Part shown: piece after piece, positions 33,421 to 42,183 of the stretch | How positions within the stretch are numbered: position 1 is the stretch's first letter | Layout of the letters: each line of letters starts with the position of its first letter | Source of the DNA: Palsa-504 sp963808315 | GTDB taxonomy: Bacteria > Actinomycetota > Actinomycetes > Streptosporangiales > Streptosporangiaceae | Length of the DNA: 64,000 bases | Direction: 5' to 3' | NCBI GenBank assembly: GCA_963808315.1 | Contig: CAWEFK010000016.1 | Location: 1-64,000, forward strand | Position numbers and translations under genes: made by a program | The notes under the pieces: generated by a model | Databases searched by the model: none | What the model was told of the DNA's origin: nothing | What the model saw: only the letters and a program-made list of their open reading frames with translations

Positions 33421-34667
33421 GCAGGCGGCGGGCGGGGTGAGCCGGACCACCCCGGCCTGGTGGGCCCGGTCATTGAGGTACAGGGCGTACGCGCGGCCGC
33501 CCGTGACCGTGACGCTGCCGAAGTACTCGAGCACGCCGCCGTCGGTCGGGATGGTGGCGGTCTTCAGCACCTGCCCGGTCACCGGGTTCGCGCACTCCAG
33601 CGTGTGCGAACCGCCGATCCAGACGGTGCCGCCGCTGTAGGAGGGGATGGTATCCAAGCCTGCCCCCGGTCCCGTGCCGCGGCCGACCATGAGGTCCAGA
33701 TATCCGTGCGGGGCGAACCTGGCCGACTCGGTCATGCCCACTCCGGTGGTGCTCCAGACTCCTCCCGAGGTCGCCAGCAGGTTCACCAGCGTAAGAGGGA
33801 TACCGGGGCGCGCGCCAACGCCTAGATACCCCCCCGTGGCCGGGTCGTAGCTGAGCAGAGCCCCGATCACGCCCACGTAGAGCTTGCTTCCGTCGGGAGC
33901 GACCGCCACCGAGGTCGCGGGGCCGCTGCCCGCCACGTCGATCTGCTTGATCACCAGATGGGTGCGGGGATTGACCACCGCGACGTCGGTGCCGGCGGCC
34001 ACGTACAGGTCGCCGCCGGGACCGGCGGTGAGCACCCCGCTGGCCACGGTGGACACCTGGCCGGCGACCGGGACGGTGACCGACGCCACCTGGGCCAGGG
34101 ACTTGCCGTCGTAGCCGTGCAGGACGACGCTGGTGCCGGCGTACGACACGACCACCCACACCGTGTTCCCGGTGACGACGGGCGGGTTCGTGACCGCGCT
34201 GGACGACAGGCGTGCTGTCCACGACATCGCCTGTGGCCGGGTCGATCCGGTTCAGGGAATTCCCGCTGAGCGCGTACAGCGAGCCGTTGCCGCTGGTGAG
34301 CGAGTCTTGGGTGAACTGGTCGCGGGTGATGAGCTCGGCGCCCCACATCCCGTCGGCGACGCGCTCGGCGGCGAGGTCGGCCGCTGCGACGGGGCCGGGG
34401 AAGGGAGGACGGGGCCGGGCCGCGGTGTGAGGTCACCACGGTCGCGACGCCGGCGCTGGCACCCGCCACCGCGATCACGCTCGCCGCGGCCAGGGCCGGC
34501 GCCCAGCGGCGGCTCCAGCCGGACCGCCCGGCGCGGAGCTCGCGCGGCGCGGCGCGCCCGGGCCCGGAGGCCAGCCGGAACGCGACATCCTCGACCGTCA
34601 CCCGGTGGGGCGGCTCAGGGGCGACGCGGCGCAGCATCTCCGCGAGCTGGCGTTCTTCTGTGTTCAC
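33412..34667 (-). pseudogene. Membrane protein with beta-propeller, sigma-factor partner, two frameshifts
   Basis: GTG 34667 overlaps the SigE-family stop. The N-terminus (NTEERQLAEMLRRVAPEPPH, VTVEDVAFRLASG) is cytoplasmic. One membrane helix follows (RRWAPALAAASVIAVAGASA). Frame changes near 34395 and 34230 join WGAELITRDQFTQDSL and LYALSGNSLNRIDPATG to VVVSYAGTSVVLHGYDG, then YVTN-type propeller repeats (LYVAAGTDVAVVNPRTH, LYVGVIGALLSYDPATGG, VWIGGSHTLECANPVTG). In related genomes this type always follows a SigE-family sigma factor, so it may control it across the membrane. Two single-base breaks remain unexplained. Confidence 0.7.
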
Positions 34668-35188
34668 GACGCCACCCCTCCAGCCAGCAGCTCCGCCAGC
34701 CCCGGCGCGTCCCTGAGGCGGGCCAGGGCCTTGGACGCATGAGCTTTCACCGTGCCGACCGAGCAGCCCATCGCCGCCGCGGTCTGCGCTTCGGTCTGGT
34801 CGGCGAAGTAGCGCAGCACCACCACCGCGCGCTGCCTGGCGGGCAACCGGTCCAGCGCCGCGATCAGCGCCTGCCGGGCATCCACCTGAGCGAACGCGTC
34901 GGCGTAGACCTGCAGCTCGGGCAGCCGCCCGGTCGTCACCTCGCCGGTCCAGCGCCGCCGGCGCCACCGCAGGTACGTGTTCACCATGATCTTGCGCACG
35001 TAAAGTTCGGGCGCATCCTGCCTGGTCAAGGTGTCCCACCGCGGCCAGGCCGCGGCCAGGGCGGTCTGCACGAGATCCTCGGCGCTCGGCCAGTCACCGG
35101 TCAGCAGCCAGCCCGACCGGAGCAACGCGCTCGACCGCGTCTCGACGAAGTCACGGAACCCGTCCGGTTCAGACGGACGGCCCTGCAC
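34664..35188 (-). CDS. SigE-family ECF sigma factor
   Basis: The protein shows the SigE-family pattern: FRDFVETRSSALLRSGWLLT, the sigma-2 helix DWPSAEDLVQTALAAAWPRW, and VNTYLRWRRRRW. Sigma-4 is present as ALDRLPARQRAVVVLRYFAD and GCSVGTVKAHASKALARLRD. I chose GTG 35188 because GGTGGAGG lies 8 bases upstream, giving 174 residues; the open frame extends to 35251. It directs RNA polymerase to a small regulon. Its stop overlaps the start of the membrane propeller gene, so the two are co-translated. Confidence 0.9.
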   Translation of the reverse strand: MQGRPSEPDGFRDFVETRSSALLRSGWLLTGDWPSAEDLVQTALAAAWPRWDTLTRQDAPELYVRKIMVNTYLRWRRRRWTGEVTTGRLPELQVYADAFAQVDARQALIAALDRLPARQRAVVVLRYFADQTEAQTAAAMGCSVGTVKAHASKALARLRDAPGLAELLAGGVAS

Positions 35189-35284
35189 GGGCGACACCTC
35201 CACCGACCCCTCGATTCCTTCGCGGCCATCACACCGGCTCAGCACTATCACGTGTATTAAGAGGCGCTGGCTGACCGGGAAGGT

Positions 35285-36070
35285 TTACTCGCGGTGCCGG
35301 TCACGTTCGGCGTTGGCCCGGCGCTGCCTGGACTCGGCCCGGTAGGACAGCCGTCTGGCCTCGGCAAGCCGCTGCCGGGCGTCAGCGAGCTCGGCTTCCA
35401 GCTGGCGGACCGCGTCCTCCAGGTCCTGCTCGGCTGCGTTGGCGGACGCAGCGGCCTGGTCGGCTTCAGCCACGGCCCGTTCGGCCTCCTGGATTTTCTC
35501 CTGGCGACGGCGGTCCCGCTCGCGGGTGGCCTCAGCCGGAGCCGGCGGCGGGGGCGGGGGGGTCCGGGGGGCAGGCGGCGGGACGGAGGCGCCGTCGGGG
35601 AGCGGGGCCAGGCCGAAGCCGGCCCAGTGCGCGGCGCGTACCAGGGTGCCCAGGTTCGCGGCCACTTCCGGATCCGCGATCGCGGCGTCCAGGGTCGCGG
35701 TCACCTCTTCGCGCAGGGTCGCGGGCGGTGCGGGCAGCTCCGACTCCTGCAGGGCCTGGCGGGTGAGCTCGTCGACGAGGCGGCCGCGGGCCGCGGTCAG
35801 CTCGCGGATCCTGGCGCCGTCCATGGCGGGCTCGGCGCGGAGCTCGGCGGCCAGCTCCGCCAGCCGGGATGCGACCCCAGGGTCGGCGCGGACCAGGCGG
35901 TTCACCACCCAGGCCGAGCGCGTCGGCTTGCGCAGCCCGGCGATCTGCTTGGCCACACCGGGCTGGCCCGCGTCCCGGGCGCCGGTCACGAGATCCTGGC
36001 GGCGCTGGGTGAAGTCATCCGGGTCGGCCTCGTACAGCTCGGCTACCGCGTCGGCCAGCAGGTCGGTCAC
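35285..36070 (-). CDS. Conserved actinomycete coiled-coil protein
   Basis: GTG 36070 gives 261 residues. The first half is helical (LLADAVAELYEADPDDFTQR, GLRKPTRSAWVVNRLVRADP, ELTAARGRLVDELTRQALQE). A proline-rich linker follows (PPPAPRTPPPPPPAPAEA). The last 80 residues are a charged coiled coil rich in Ala, Glu and Arg. This three-part protein is widespread in actinobacteria without known function. It is divergent from the cupin gene, 18 bp apart. Confidence 0.75.
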   Translation of the reverse strand: MTDLLADAVAELYEADPDDFTQRRQDLVTGARDAGQPGVAKQIAGLRKPTRSAWVVNRLVRADPGVASRLAELAAELRAEPAMDGARIRELTAARGRLVDELTRQALQESELPAPPATLREEVTATLDAAIADPEVAANLGTLVRAAHWAGFGLAPLPDGASVPPPAPRTPPPPPPAPAEATRERDRRRQEKIQEAERAVAEADQAAASANAAEQDLEDAVRQLEAELADARQRLAEARRLSYRAESRQRRANAERDRHRE

Positions 36071-36088
36071 AAGGGCAGAATAGGCGCC

Positions 36089-36526
36089 ATGACGGATGTC
36101 GTGCCATCGGGACAGGGTCATCTGCTGACCGCACGCGGGAACGTGATGGCGTTCAAGGCCGTGGCCGCGCAGACCGGCGGGGACTTCTCGCTGATGGAGC
36201 GGACCGTGCCGCCGGGGGCCCGCACTCCCCCGGCGCACCGGCATGTGAACTGTTCCGAGGCCTTCTTCGTGCTGGCCGGGACGGTCACGTTCGAGCTGGA
36301 CGGGGCCGAGTTGACCGGTGGGGCCGGTGATTTCCTGCTGGTGCCGCGCGGGATGGGGCATACGTTCGGCAACCGGGGCGACGAGCCGGCCCGCCTGCTC
36401 GTCCTGCACGCTCCGGCGATGGATGCCTACTTCGAGGAACTGCACCGGCTCTGGTCCTCGGGCGAGCCGCCCCCGCGGGAGGCCGAACGCGAGCTGATGA
36501 GCAGGTACGGCATGGAACTCACCTGA
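36089..36526 (+). CDS. Cupin-domain protein
   Basis: The 145-residue protein has one cupin barrel. Metal-site His and Glu are in APPAHRHVNCSEAFFVLAG (motif 1), and the second His in VPRGMGHTFGN (motif 2). The strands FSLMERTVPPGA and VTFELDGAEL lie between. The C-terminal helix has YFEELHRLWSSGEPPPRE. Such small cupins are metal-dependent enzymes or binding proteins of varied role. It shares a narrow intergenic region with the coiled-coil gene. Confidence 0.85.
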   Translation: MTDVVPSGQGHLLTARGNVMAFKAVAAQTGGDFSLMERTVPPGARTPPAHRHVNCSEAFFVLAGTVTFELDGAELTGGAGDFLLVPRGMGHTFGNRGDEPARLLVLHAPAMDAYFEELHRLWSSGEPPPREAERELMSRYGMELT

Positions 36527-36597
36527 CCTGCCGCACCGGCCTAGGGCAGAAAACGGCTCAGTAAAAATGTCGGAGGGCCGACGTAGGGTGAAGCACT

Positions 36598-37290
36598 ATG
36601 ACGCCGATCGCACCCGCCGAGCTCACCCCGGACGCGCTCGAGCGGTACCGCCGGGAGCTGACCGGCTACTGCTACCGCATGCTGGGCTCGGGCTTCGAAG
36701 CCGACGACGCGGTGCAGGAGACGATGCTGCGGGCCTGGCGCGCGGCGGACGGATTCCAGGGACGCTCGAGCGTGCGCTCCTGGCTGTACCGGATCGCCAC
36801 CAACATCTGCCTGGACATGCTGCGCGGCCGCCAGCGCCGGGCGCTGCCCATCGACCTGGGTCCGGCCTCGCCGCCCCCCGAGGCGCTGCTCAGGGACTGG
36901 CACCCGGACGACAGCTGGATCTCACCGGTCGCGGGTTCCCCGGTCGTGCCCGAGCACGGCGACCCGGCCGACATCGCGGTGGCGCGCGACACGATCAGGC
37001 TGGCGTTCATCACCGCGCTCCAGCACCTGCCGGCCAGGCAGCGGGCCACGCTGATCCTGTGCGAGCTGCTGCGGATGCCGGCCGCCGAGGCCGCCACCAC
37101 CATGGGGACCAGCGTGGCCGCCGTCAACAGCGCGCTGCAGCGGACGCGGGCCACCCTGGCCGCCCTGCCCGGCGAGCAGCGCCCGTCCGCGGTGGACGCG
37201 GACCAGGCGGACCTGCTGGCCAGGTACGCGGACGCGTTTCAGCGTTACGACCTGGAGAAGCTGGTCACGCTGTGCACGACGACGTGCTGA
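36598..37290 (+). pseudogene. ECF sigma factor (SigG/TIGR02960-type) lacking its C-terminal domain
   Basis: The first 190 residues are intact. Sigma-2 is YCYRMLGSGFEADDAVQETM, with LYRIATNICLDMLRGRQRRA. Sigma-4 is ALQHLPARQRATLILCELLR, with AEAATTMGTSVAAVNSALQR. Relatives continue for about 100 more residues with a SnoaL-like domain that begins DLEKLV.LL.DD. Here the frame reads DLEKLVTLCTTTC and stops at 37290. In the next frame LHDDV is still readable, then homology is lost in the end of the convergent NRDE gene. The C-terminal domain controls activity in this group, so the product may be unregulated or inactive. Confidence 0.75.
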
Positions 37291-38041
37291 TGACCGGGTA
37301 CCAGGTCGCCGGGTCGGCGGGGACGGGCTCGAAGTCGTAGCGCAGGCGGCCGTCCGCGGCCAGGGCGACCAGGCTGACCGACGTGGTCCCCCACACCCGG
37401 CCGTCGGGCAGTTCCTGGCGGACGATGATCGCACCGGGTTCGGACGGGTCGGTGGGGGCGGCGAGCGTGAGCCAGTCGCCCCAGGCTTCGCGCAGGGAGG
37501 CGGCGGGGTCGCCGGAGGGCCGGTGCGCGGCGAACTTCGGGCCGAAGCGGACCGCCTTGGGGTCCGGGACGGAGTGGGACGGGTACATGTGACCGGCGTT
37601 GGTCAGCACGTGGGTGGCGGGGCCGAGTTCGCTGAGCCCGGCCTTCCGGCCGTCCCAGCTCAGCAGCAGGACCGCGGCCGGCTCCGCGCACACCAGGTAA
37701 AACGGGTCGTAGCGGGCCAGGGTCCCGTCGTCGTCGCGGAGCTTACGCAGGGCCTGCGGGCCCTCGGCGGCCCCGAGCAGCGGGAGCTCGCCCCGGGACC
37801 GGCGAGTGCCGGGCGGAGCGAACTCACCGCGACCGTTCAGGACGCAGGCGACACGGGGCAGGTCAGGGTGGACCGCGAGCCAGGTCCCCCCGGCCTGCTC
37901 GTCCCGGCCGCCGATCAGCGGGGAGCCTGGCCAGTGCCGGGCCGGCGGCTGCCACGGGCGGCCGGTGAACTCGTCGCGGACGCCGAGCAGAAGCAACGGA
38001 ACCTGGTCTTGCGGCGCCAGGTCGACCACCACGGTACACAT
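37265..38041 (-). CDS. NRDE-family protein (TANGO2-like)
   Basis: ATG 38041 gives MCTVVVDL, the signature start with Cys 2. The 258-residue protein contains GVRDEFTGRPWQPPA, the namesake-like ERP/GRDEQAGGTWLAV (NRDE motif region GGRDEQAGGTW), FYLVCAEPAAVLLLSW and THVLTNAGHMYP. The fold is Ntn-hydrolase-like. TANGO2 relatives are linked to heme or lipid handling in eukaryotes, but the bacterial role is unclear. Its last residues (VISTSSCTA) overlap the broken end of the sigma gene and may not be original. Confidence 0.85.
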   Translation of the reverse strand: MCTVVVDLAPQDQVPLLLLGVRDEFTGRPWQPPARHWPGSPLIGGRDEQAGGTWLAVHPDLPRVACVLNGRGEFAPPGTRRSRGELPLLGAAEGPQALRKLRDDDGTLARYDPFYLVCAEPAAVLLLSWDGRKAGLSELGPATHVLTNAGHMYPSHSVPDPKAVRFGPKFAAHRPSGDPAASLREAWGDWLTLAAPTDPSEPGAIIVRQELPDGRVWGTTSVSLVALAADGRLRYDFEPVPADPATWYPVISTSSCTA

Positions 38042-38181
38042 CAAGGGCCATGCCTCGGTGTCCATGGGGCTGCCGCACCGACCGATCGTGTCAGTGCGGC
38101 CTAACGAGGAGCAGGCGAACGATAGCCACCATGAGACCAGGATAATCGTTCTTTGGAGAACCGGACAGAGCGGGAGGGCAC

Positions 38182-39135
38182 ATGGACCTTAACCGGAGAC
38201 TGGACCCTGAGGTCGCGGCGGCGCTGGCGGGGCTGCCCGTCCTGGACCTGTCCGACATTCCGGCCGCCCGTGAGACCATGCTGGTGCGGCGAGCCGCCGC
38301 GGCCGCTGACGCTCAGCCGAGCCCCACCGTAGTCCGCCAGGACCACTGGGTCCCGGGTGCGGACGGAGCTCCGGACGTACGCGTCCGGCACTACCGGCCA
38401 GTCAGCCAGTCCGGCGTGCTGCCGTGCCTGTACTGGATTCACGGCGGCGGGCATATGCTCGGCGAGGTCGAGCAGGACGACCTGGTCATGGACCACATCG
38501 TGGACACGGTGGGCTGCGCGGCGGTCTCGGTCGACTGGAGACGCGCGCCCGAGCATCCGTTCCCGGCTCCGATGGACGACTGTTACGCCGGGCTGGCGTG
38601 GACGCACAAGCACGCGGCGGAGCTGAACGTGGACCCGCAGCGGATCGCCGTGGGCGGCGCGAGCTCGGGCGGCGGTTCGGCGGCGGGGCTGGTGCTGCTG
38701 GCTCGGGACCGGGGCGAACTGCCCGTCTGCTTCCAGCTGCTGATCTACCCGATGCTCGATGACCGCAACGTCACCCCGGCCAGCATGGCGCTGACTGACC
38801 TGCGGGTCTGGAACCGCACCTCGAACCTGATCGGCTGGCGGGCCTACGTCGGCGACGCGATCGGCACCAGCCGGGTGTCGCCCTACGCCGCGCCTGCCCG
38901 CGCGGCCAACCTGGCTGGGCTACCTCCCGCCTACCTGGCGGTGGGCGACCTCGACCTGTTCATCGACGAGGACATCGAATACGCCCAGCGGCTGCAGCAG
39001 GCCGATGTACCTACCGAGCTGCACGTCTATCCCGGTGGCAGCCACGCCTTCGAGACTTACGCTCCTGAGTCGGCGCTGGCCCGACGTTTCGTCCGTGACC
39101 GGGACGATGCCCTGCGGCGGGCATTCGGCCTCTGA
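38182..39135 (+). CDS. Hormone-sensitive-lipase-family alpha/beta hydrolase
   Basis: The 317-residue protein has the HSL oxyanion motif HGGG at 87-90 and the nucleophile elbow GGASSGGGSAAG (S161). The acid is in LAVGDLDLFIDEDI and His in YPGGSHAFETY. The N-terminal cap is helical. It hydrolyses short- to medium-chain esters in the cytoplasm. Similar enzymes act on heroin-like esters, xenobiotics or siderophore esters; the substrate is not predictable. A relic with a similar C-terminus lies near 41,965. Confidence 0.92.
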   Translation: MDLNRRLDPEVAAALAGLPVLDLSDIPAARETMLVRRAAAAADAQPSPTVVRQDHWVPGADGAPDVRVRHYRPVSQSGVLPCLYWIHGGGHMLGEVEQDDLVMDHIVDTVGCAAVSVDWRRAPEHPFPAPMDDCYAGLAWTHKHAAELNVDPQRIAVGGASSGGGSAAGLVLLARDRGELPVCFQLLIYPMLDDRNVTPASMALTDLRVWNRTSNLIGWRAYVGDAIGTSRVSPYAAPARAANLAGLPPAYLAVGDLDLFIDEDIEYAQRLQQADVPTELHVYPGGSHAFETYAPESALARRFVRDRDDALRRAFGL

Positions 39136-39237
39136 CCGGCGCGGGGCTTCGGCCCGTTCCTGGGACCAGGATGGGGACCTAGGGCCAAGATAAGAACCCT
39201 GTTCATCGGGTCTGGATTATCGACGGCGAGGTGCCGG

Positions 39238-40884
39238 TTGCGAGCTTGGGCCAACAGGATTCCGCTCGTCCTGCTTGCGGTCATGACCGCTGGCTTCCTG
39301 GTGCTCGGCGTGGCCGAGGCGTGGTCTGACTCGCCGACCTTCGACGAGCCCGTGTACGTGTCATCGGGCGTGGCCGTCCTCCTGCACCACGACGTGACCC
39401 TCAACGAAGAGCACCCGCCGCTGACCAAGGTGCTGGCCGTGCTGCCGGTCCTGCTGACCCATCCGGTCGTGCCGGGCAACGGCACCTGGTCAGGCAACGA
39501 CGAGTACAGCTATGGGGCGCGATTCCTGGCCGCGCAACTGGCGGCCGGAAAGCTGCGCCGGGTCACCTTCGCCTCCCGGCTCGTCCCGCTGGCCGAAACA
39601 GCGGGCGTGACCTTCGTGCTTTACGCCATCGGCTTGGAACTTTCCGGGGCGGTAGCGGGCATGCTGGCTGGCTTGCTGTGGCTGGCCTCGCCGTTCGTGC
39701 TCGGCATCGGCCATCTCGACGGTACCGACGTCCCGTTCGCGCTCGGCGCGGCGCTGAGCGCGTGGGCACTGCTGCGCTGGCTGCGATGGCGCGACACCAG
39801 GAGACTGGCCTGGCTCGGGCTGGCCCTGGCGGCCGCGGCGGAGACGCAGGTCACTGGCCTGCTGGTGGTGGCGTCGGGGCTGGCCGTGGTGGTGGGCGCC
39901 CAATGGCGTTCCGGGATCGTCCGGGCGCTGGCCCAGGCGGCGCTGGCCGCCCTGATCGTGTGGGCCGCCGTCTGGGTCGTCTACCTCGTCCTCGATCCCG
40001 CGATGGTGCGGCAGCTTCCGCTGATCGTGCCCCGGCCCTATCTCGACGGCATCAGGTATCTCTCGGTCCACGATGGCGGCGGCTCAGCCGCCTACATCGC
40101 GGGCGTGGCCTATACCGGTGGCCGCTGGTGGTACTGGCCACTCAGCCTGGTCATCAAGTGGCCGGAGGCAGGTCTGCTGCTGCTCATCGCCGGAACCTTC
40201 GGGTGCCTGTGGCTGCCACGGGATCTGCGCCGCCGGGCCGGTGTCGCAGTAGGCGTGCCCGCAGTCCTGCTGACCGGCTTCACGCTGACCATGCCCAAGG
40301 ACGTCGGGCTGCGCTACCTGCTTCCCGTGCTCGCCCTGTGGGCCGCGGCCGCGGGCAGCGGGCTGGCCGCGGCAGGCAGCAGGGTCCTCGAGGCGCGGGC
40401 GGGGCGCCTCGCCTGGGTGGTTACGTCAGTGCTGCTGGTCGCGGCGCTCGTCAGCACGGCGGTATCGTTCCCCGATTCCATCGCCTGGACGGCCTGGCCA
40501 TTCCGGCCCAACTACACGATGGTGACGGATTCCAACGTGGACTGGGGCCAAGACCTTTACATCCTGCGGTCGTGGAGCGCGAGCCGGGATCCATGGGTGG
40601 CCTACTTCGGCCCTCGCGGCATCAGCACGGCTGACATCCCCGGAGCCCGGCCGCTGCTCGGCACGGCGCCCAGGCAGGTCACCGGGTGGGCCGCCGTGTC
40701 GGTGACCGCCCTTAACAGCGCCAACCGTTCCGCGCTGAGCTGGCTACGCGGCTGGTGCCCGGTCGCCGTCCTGGCCGGGTCGATCCTCATCTATCATTTC
40801 AGCCGGTCCCCGTCGGCGTCGTCTGCTCCTGCGTCGTCCCGGCCGGCTGCGCTCTGTCCAGGTCAGTGGAGCTCGGCTCGCTGA
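39238..40884 (+). CDS. GT39/ArnT-like membrane glycosyltransferase
   Basis: The TTG start (39238) gives 548 residues with about ten transmembrane helices. The first outer loop has the catalytic-type acidic pair SPTFDEPVYVSSG (D36, E37) and NEEHPPLTKVLAVLP, as in polyprenol-phosphate-mannose transferases. YWPLSLVIKWPEAGLLLLIA and LRYLLPVLALWAAAAG follow. Members move mannose or other sugars from a polyprenyl carrier to proteins or lipids outside the membrane. The last 28 residues (Ser/Ala-rich) overlap the end of the convergent PAP2 gene by 86 bp and look non-native. Confidence 0.82.
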   Translation: MRAWANRIPLVLLAVMTAGFLVLGVAEAWSDSPTFDEPVYVSSGVAVLLHHDVTLNEEHPPLTKVLAVLPVLLTHPVVPGNGTWSGNDEYSYGARFLAAQLAAGKLRRVTFASRLVPLAETAGVTFVLYAIGLELSGAVAGMLAGLLWLASPFVLGIGHLDGTDVPFALGAALSAWALLRWLRWRDTRRLAWLGLALAAAAETQVTGLLVVASGLAVVVGAQWRSGIVRALAQAALAALIVWAAVWVVYLVLDPAMVRQLPLIVPRPYLDGIRYLSVHDGGGSAAYIAGVAYTGGRWWYWPLSLVIKWPEAGLLLLIAGTFGCLWLPRDLRRRAGVAVGVPAVLLTGFTLTMPKDVGLRYLLPVLALWAAAAGSGLAAAGSRVLEARAGRLAWVVTSVLLVAALVSTAVSFPDSIAWTAWPFRPNYTMVTDSNVDWGQDLYILRSWSASRDPWVAYFGPRGISTADIPGARPLLGTAPRQVTGWAAVSVTALNSANRSALSWLRGWCPVAVLAGSILIYHFSRSPSASSAPASSRPAALCPGQWSSAR

Positions 40885-41791
40885 TCACAGGCTCCGCCCC
40901 GGCAGGCACGGTCACGGGCGGCTTGTGCTGCAGCGACGCAAACCGCGGCACGAGGATCTTGGTCATGATCAGCCAGGTGCCCACGGCGAAGACGATGCCG
41001 CCGATGACGTCCGTGACGTAATGCTGGCCGAGATAGACAACGCTGAAGAACACCGCCGCGCACCAGGTAAAGGCCAGCGCCGCGCCCCGCCGGGTCACCG
41101 GCCACAGGGCCAGCGCGGCCAGCAGCGGATAGGCCGCGTGCAGCGACGGGAACGCCGCCGACTCGTCGGGATCCAGCGCCTTATAGTACGGGCTCACGGA
41201 GCTGGGCAGGGAGATCAGCGAGTGCACCCCCGGCAGCAGGTGGTGGTGGTCCGCCAGCCAGGGCGGGGCCACCGGTATGAGCACGAAGACGATGAAGGCG
41301 GCAAAGGACATCGCGAGCAGCGCGACCGTGTAGCGCAGGAACTGCACCCGGTCGACCAGCCACAGCACCATGCCGACGGTGATCGGAATGATGAAGTGGC
41401 AGAAGTAAACGACGGTGCACGCGACCGCCAGCCAGTGCAGCGAGCCCAGATGGGCCTGTATCCACTGGCTGGGATCCGTCCCGCCGAACAAGTCCCTGTC
41501 GGATTGAATCACGATTTCGTAGTGCGGCTTGATACCGCTCTTCGGCGCGATGCCGCGGACCGCCTCGTACCCGAGGAAGAGGGCGATGAACGGGACCCAG
41601 TCCCGCAGGAACCCTAGGAACCGCCCGCTCAGCAGGGCCACCGGGACCAGGATCAGCAGCAAATAGTCGGGCGAGACGGAGATGCCGCGCCAGATCATGA
41701 CGCCCGATACCAGCACCAGGTAGGCGAGAGAGACCACCACCAGCGGACCGGGACGGCGGAGGTATCCAAGCGAAGCGCGATTCCTGGACAT
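40799..41791 (-). CDS. PAP2-superfamily membrane phosphatase
   Basis: ATG 41791 follows GAAGGGA. The 330-residue protein has about six helices and the PAP2 motifs ESAAFPSLHAAYPLLAAL and VYLGQHYVTDVIGGIVFA. The first motif (GIKPHYE-like) resembles the inositol phosphoceramide synthase/AurA subgroup. These remove phosphate from lipid carriers or swap lipid head groups. The C-terminal 40 residues are a Pro/Thr/Gln-rich soluble tail. A short inverted repeat CTATC-TGATT-GATAG lies about 55 bp upstream. It converges on the sugar transferase, so a joint role in envelope glycan work is plausible. Confidence 0.85.
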   Translation of the reverse strand: MSRNRASLGYLRRPGPLVVVSLAYLVLVSGVMIWRGISVSPDYLLLILVPVALLSGRFLGFLRDWVPFIALFLGYEAVRGIAPKSGIKPHYEIVIQSDRDLFGGTDPSQWIQAHLGSLHWLAVACTVVYFCHFIIPITVGMVLWLVDRVQFLRYTVALLAMSFAAFIVFVLIPVAPPWLADHHHLLPGVHSLISLPSSVSPYYKALDPDESAAFPSLHAAYPLLAALALWPVTRRGAALAFTWCAAVFFSVVYLGQHYVTDVIGGIVFAVGTWLIMTKILVPRFASLQHKPPVTVPAGAEPVISEPSSTDLDRAQPAGTTQEQTTPTGTG

Positions 41792-41824
41792 GCGCGAAGT
41801 CCCTTCAAGCCGACGAGCGCCCAC

Positions 41825-42183
41825 TCTAGCAATTACCTTCTTTATCTATCTGATTGATAGGCAATCTTCGGCGCTAGCAATTGTTTCACCCGTTCACCGA
41901 CGAGGCCGATCGTCTTTGCCGACGATTCATCCTAGGTCGGCGACCGCACCCGGAAAATCAAGTGTCCAGGCCTACCCGGATAGCGGCCACGCCTTCGGAT
42001 CTTACACTCCCGCCTGGTACTGGCTGGACGTTTCGTCCGGGGTCGGGGCCGAGGGACCTGTCCCGGACGGACGCGTCCGGGATGAATGTGGCCCCTACCG
42101 TAACAACGAGCCGGTAGAGGCCACGCTCACTGAGCTGGAGTACGGGCAGGCCCGCTATGGGCCAGCGGGTGGGGATTTGTGAG
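41825..42183. other. Intergenic stretch with a hydrolase relic
   Basis: Plus-strand bases about 41960-42010 read VQAYPDSGHAFGSYTP, close to the end of the HSL-type hydrolase at 38182 (ELHVYPGGSHAFETYAP), including the catalytic His. No start, core or nucleophile is present. The rest of the stretch shows no recognised gene. The first part should hold the PAP2 promoter. Confidence 0.4.
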
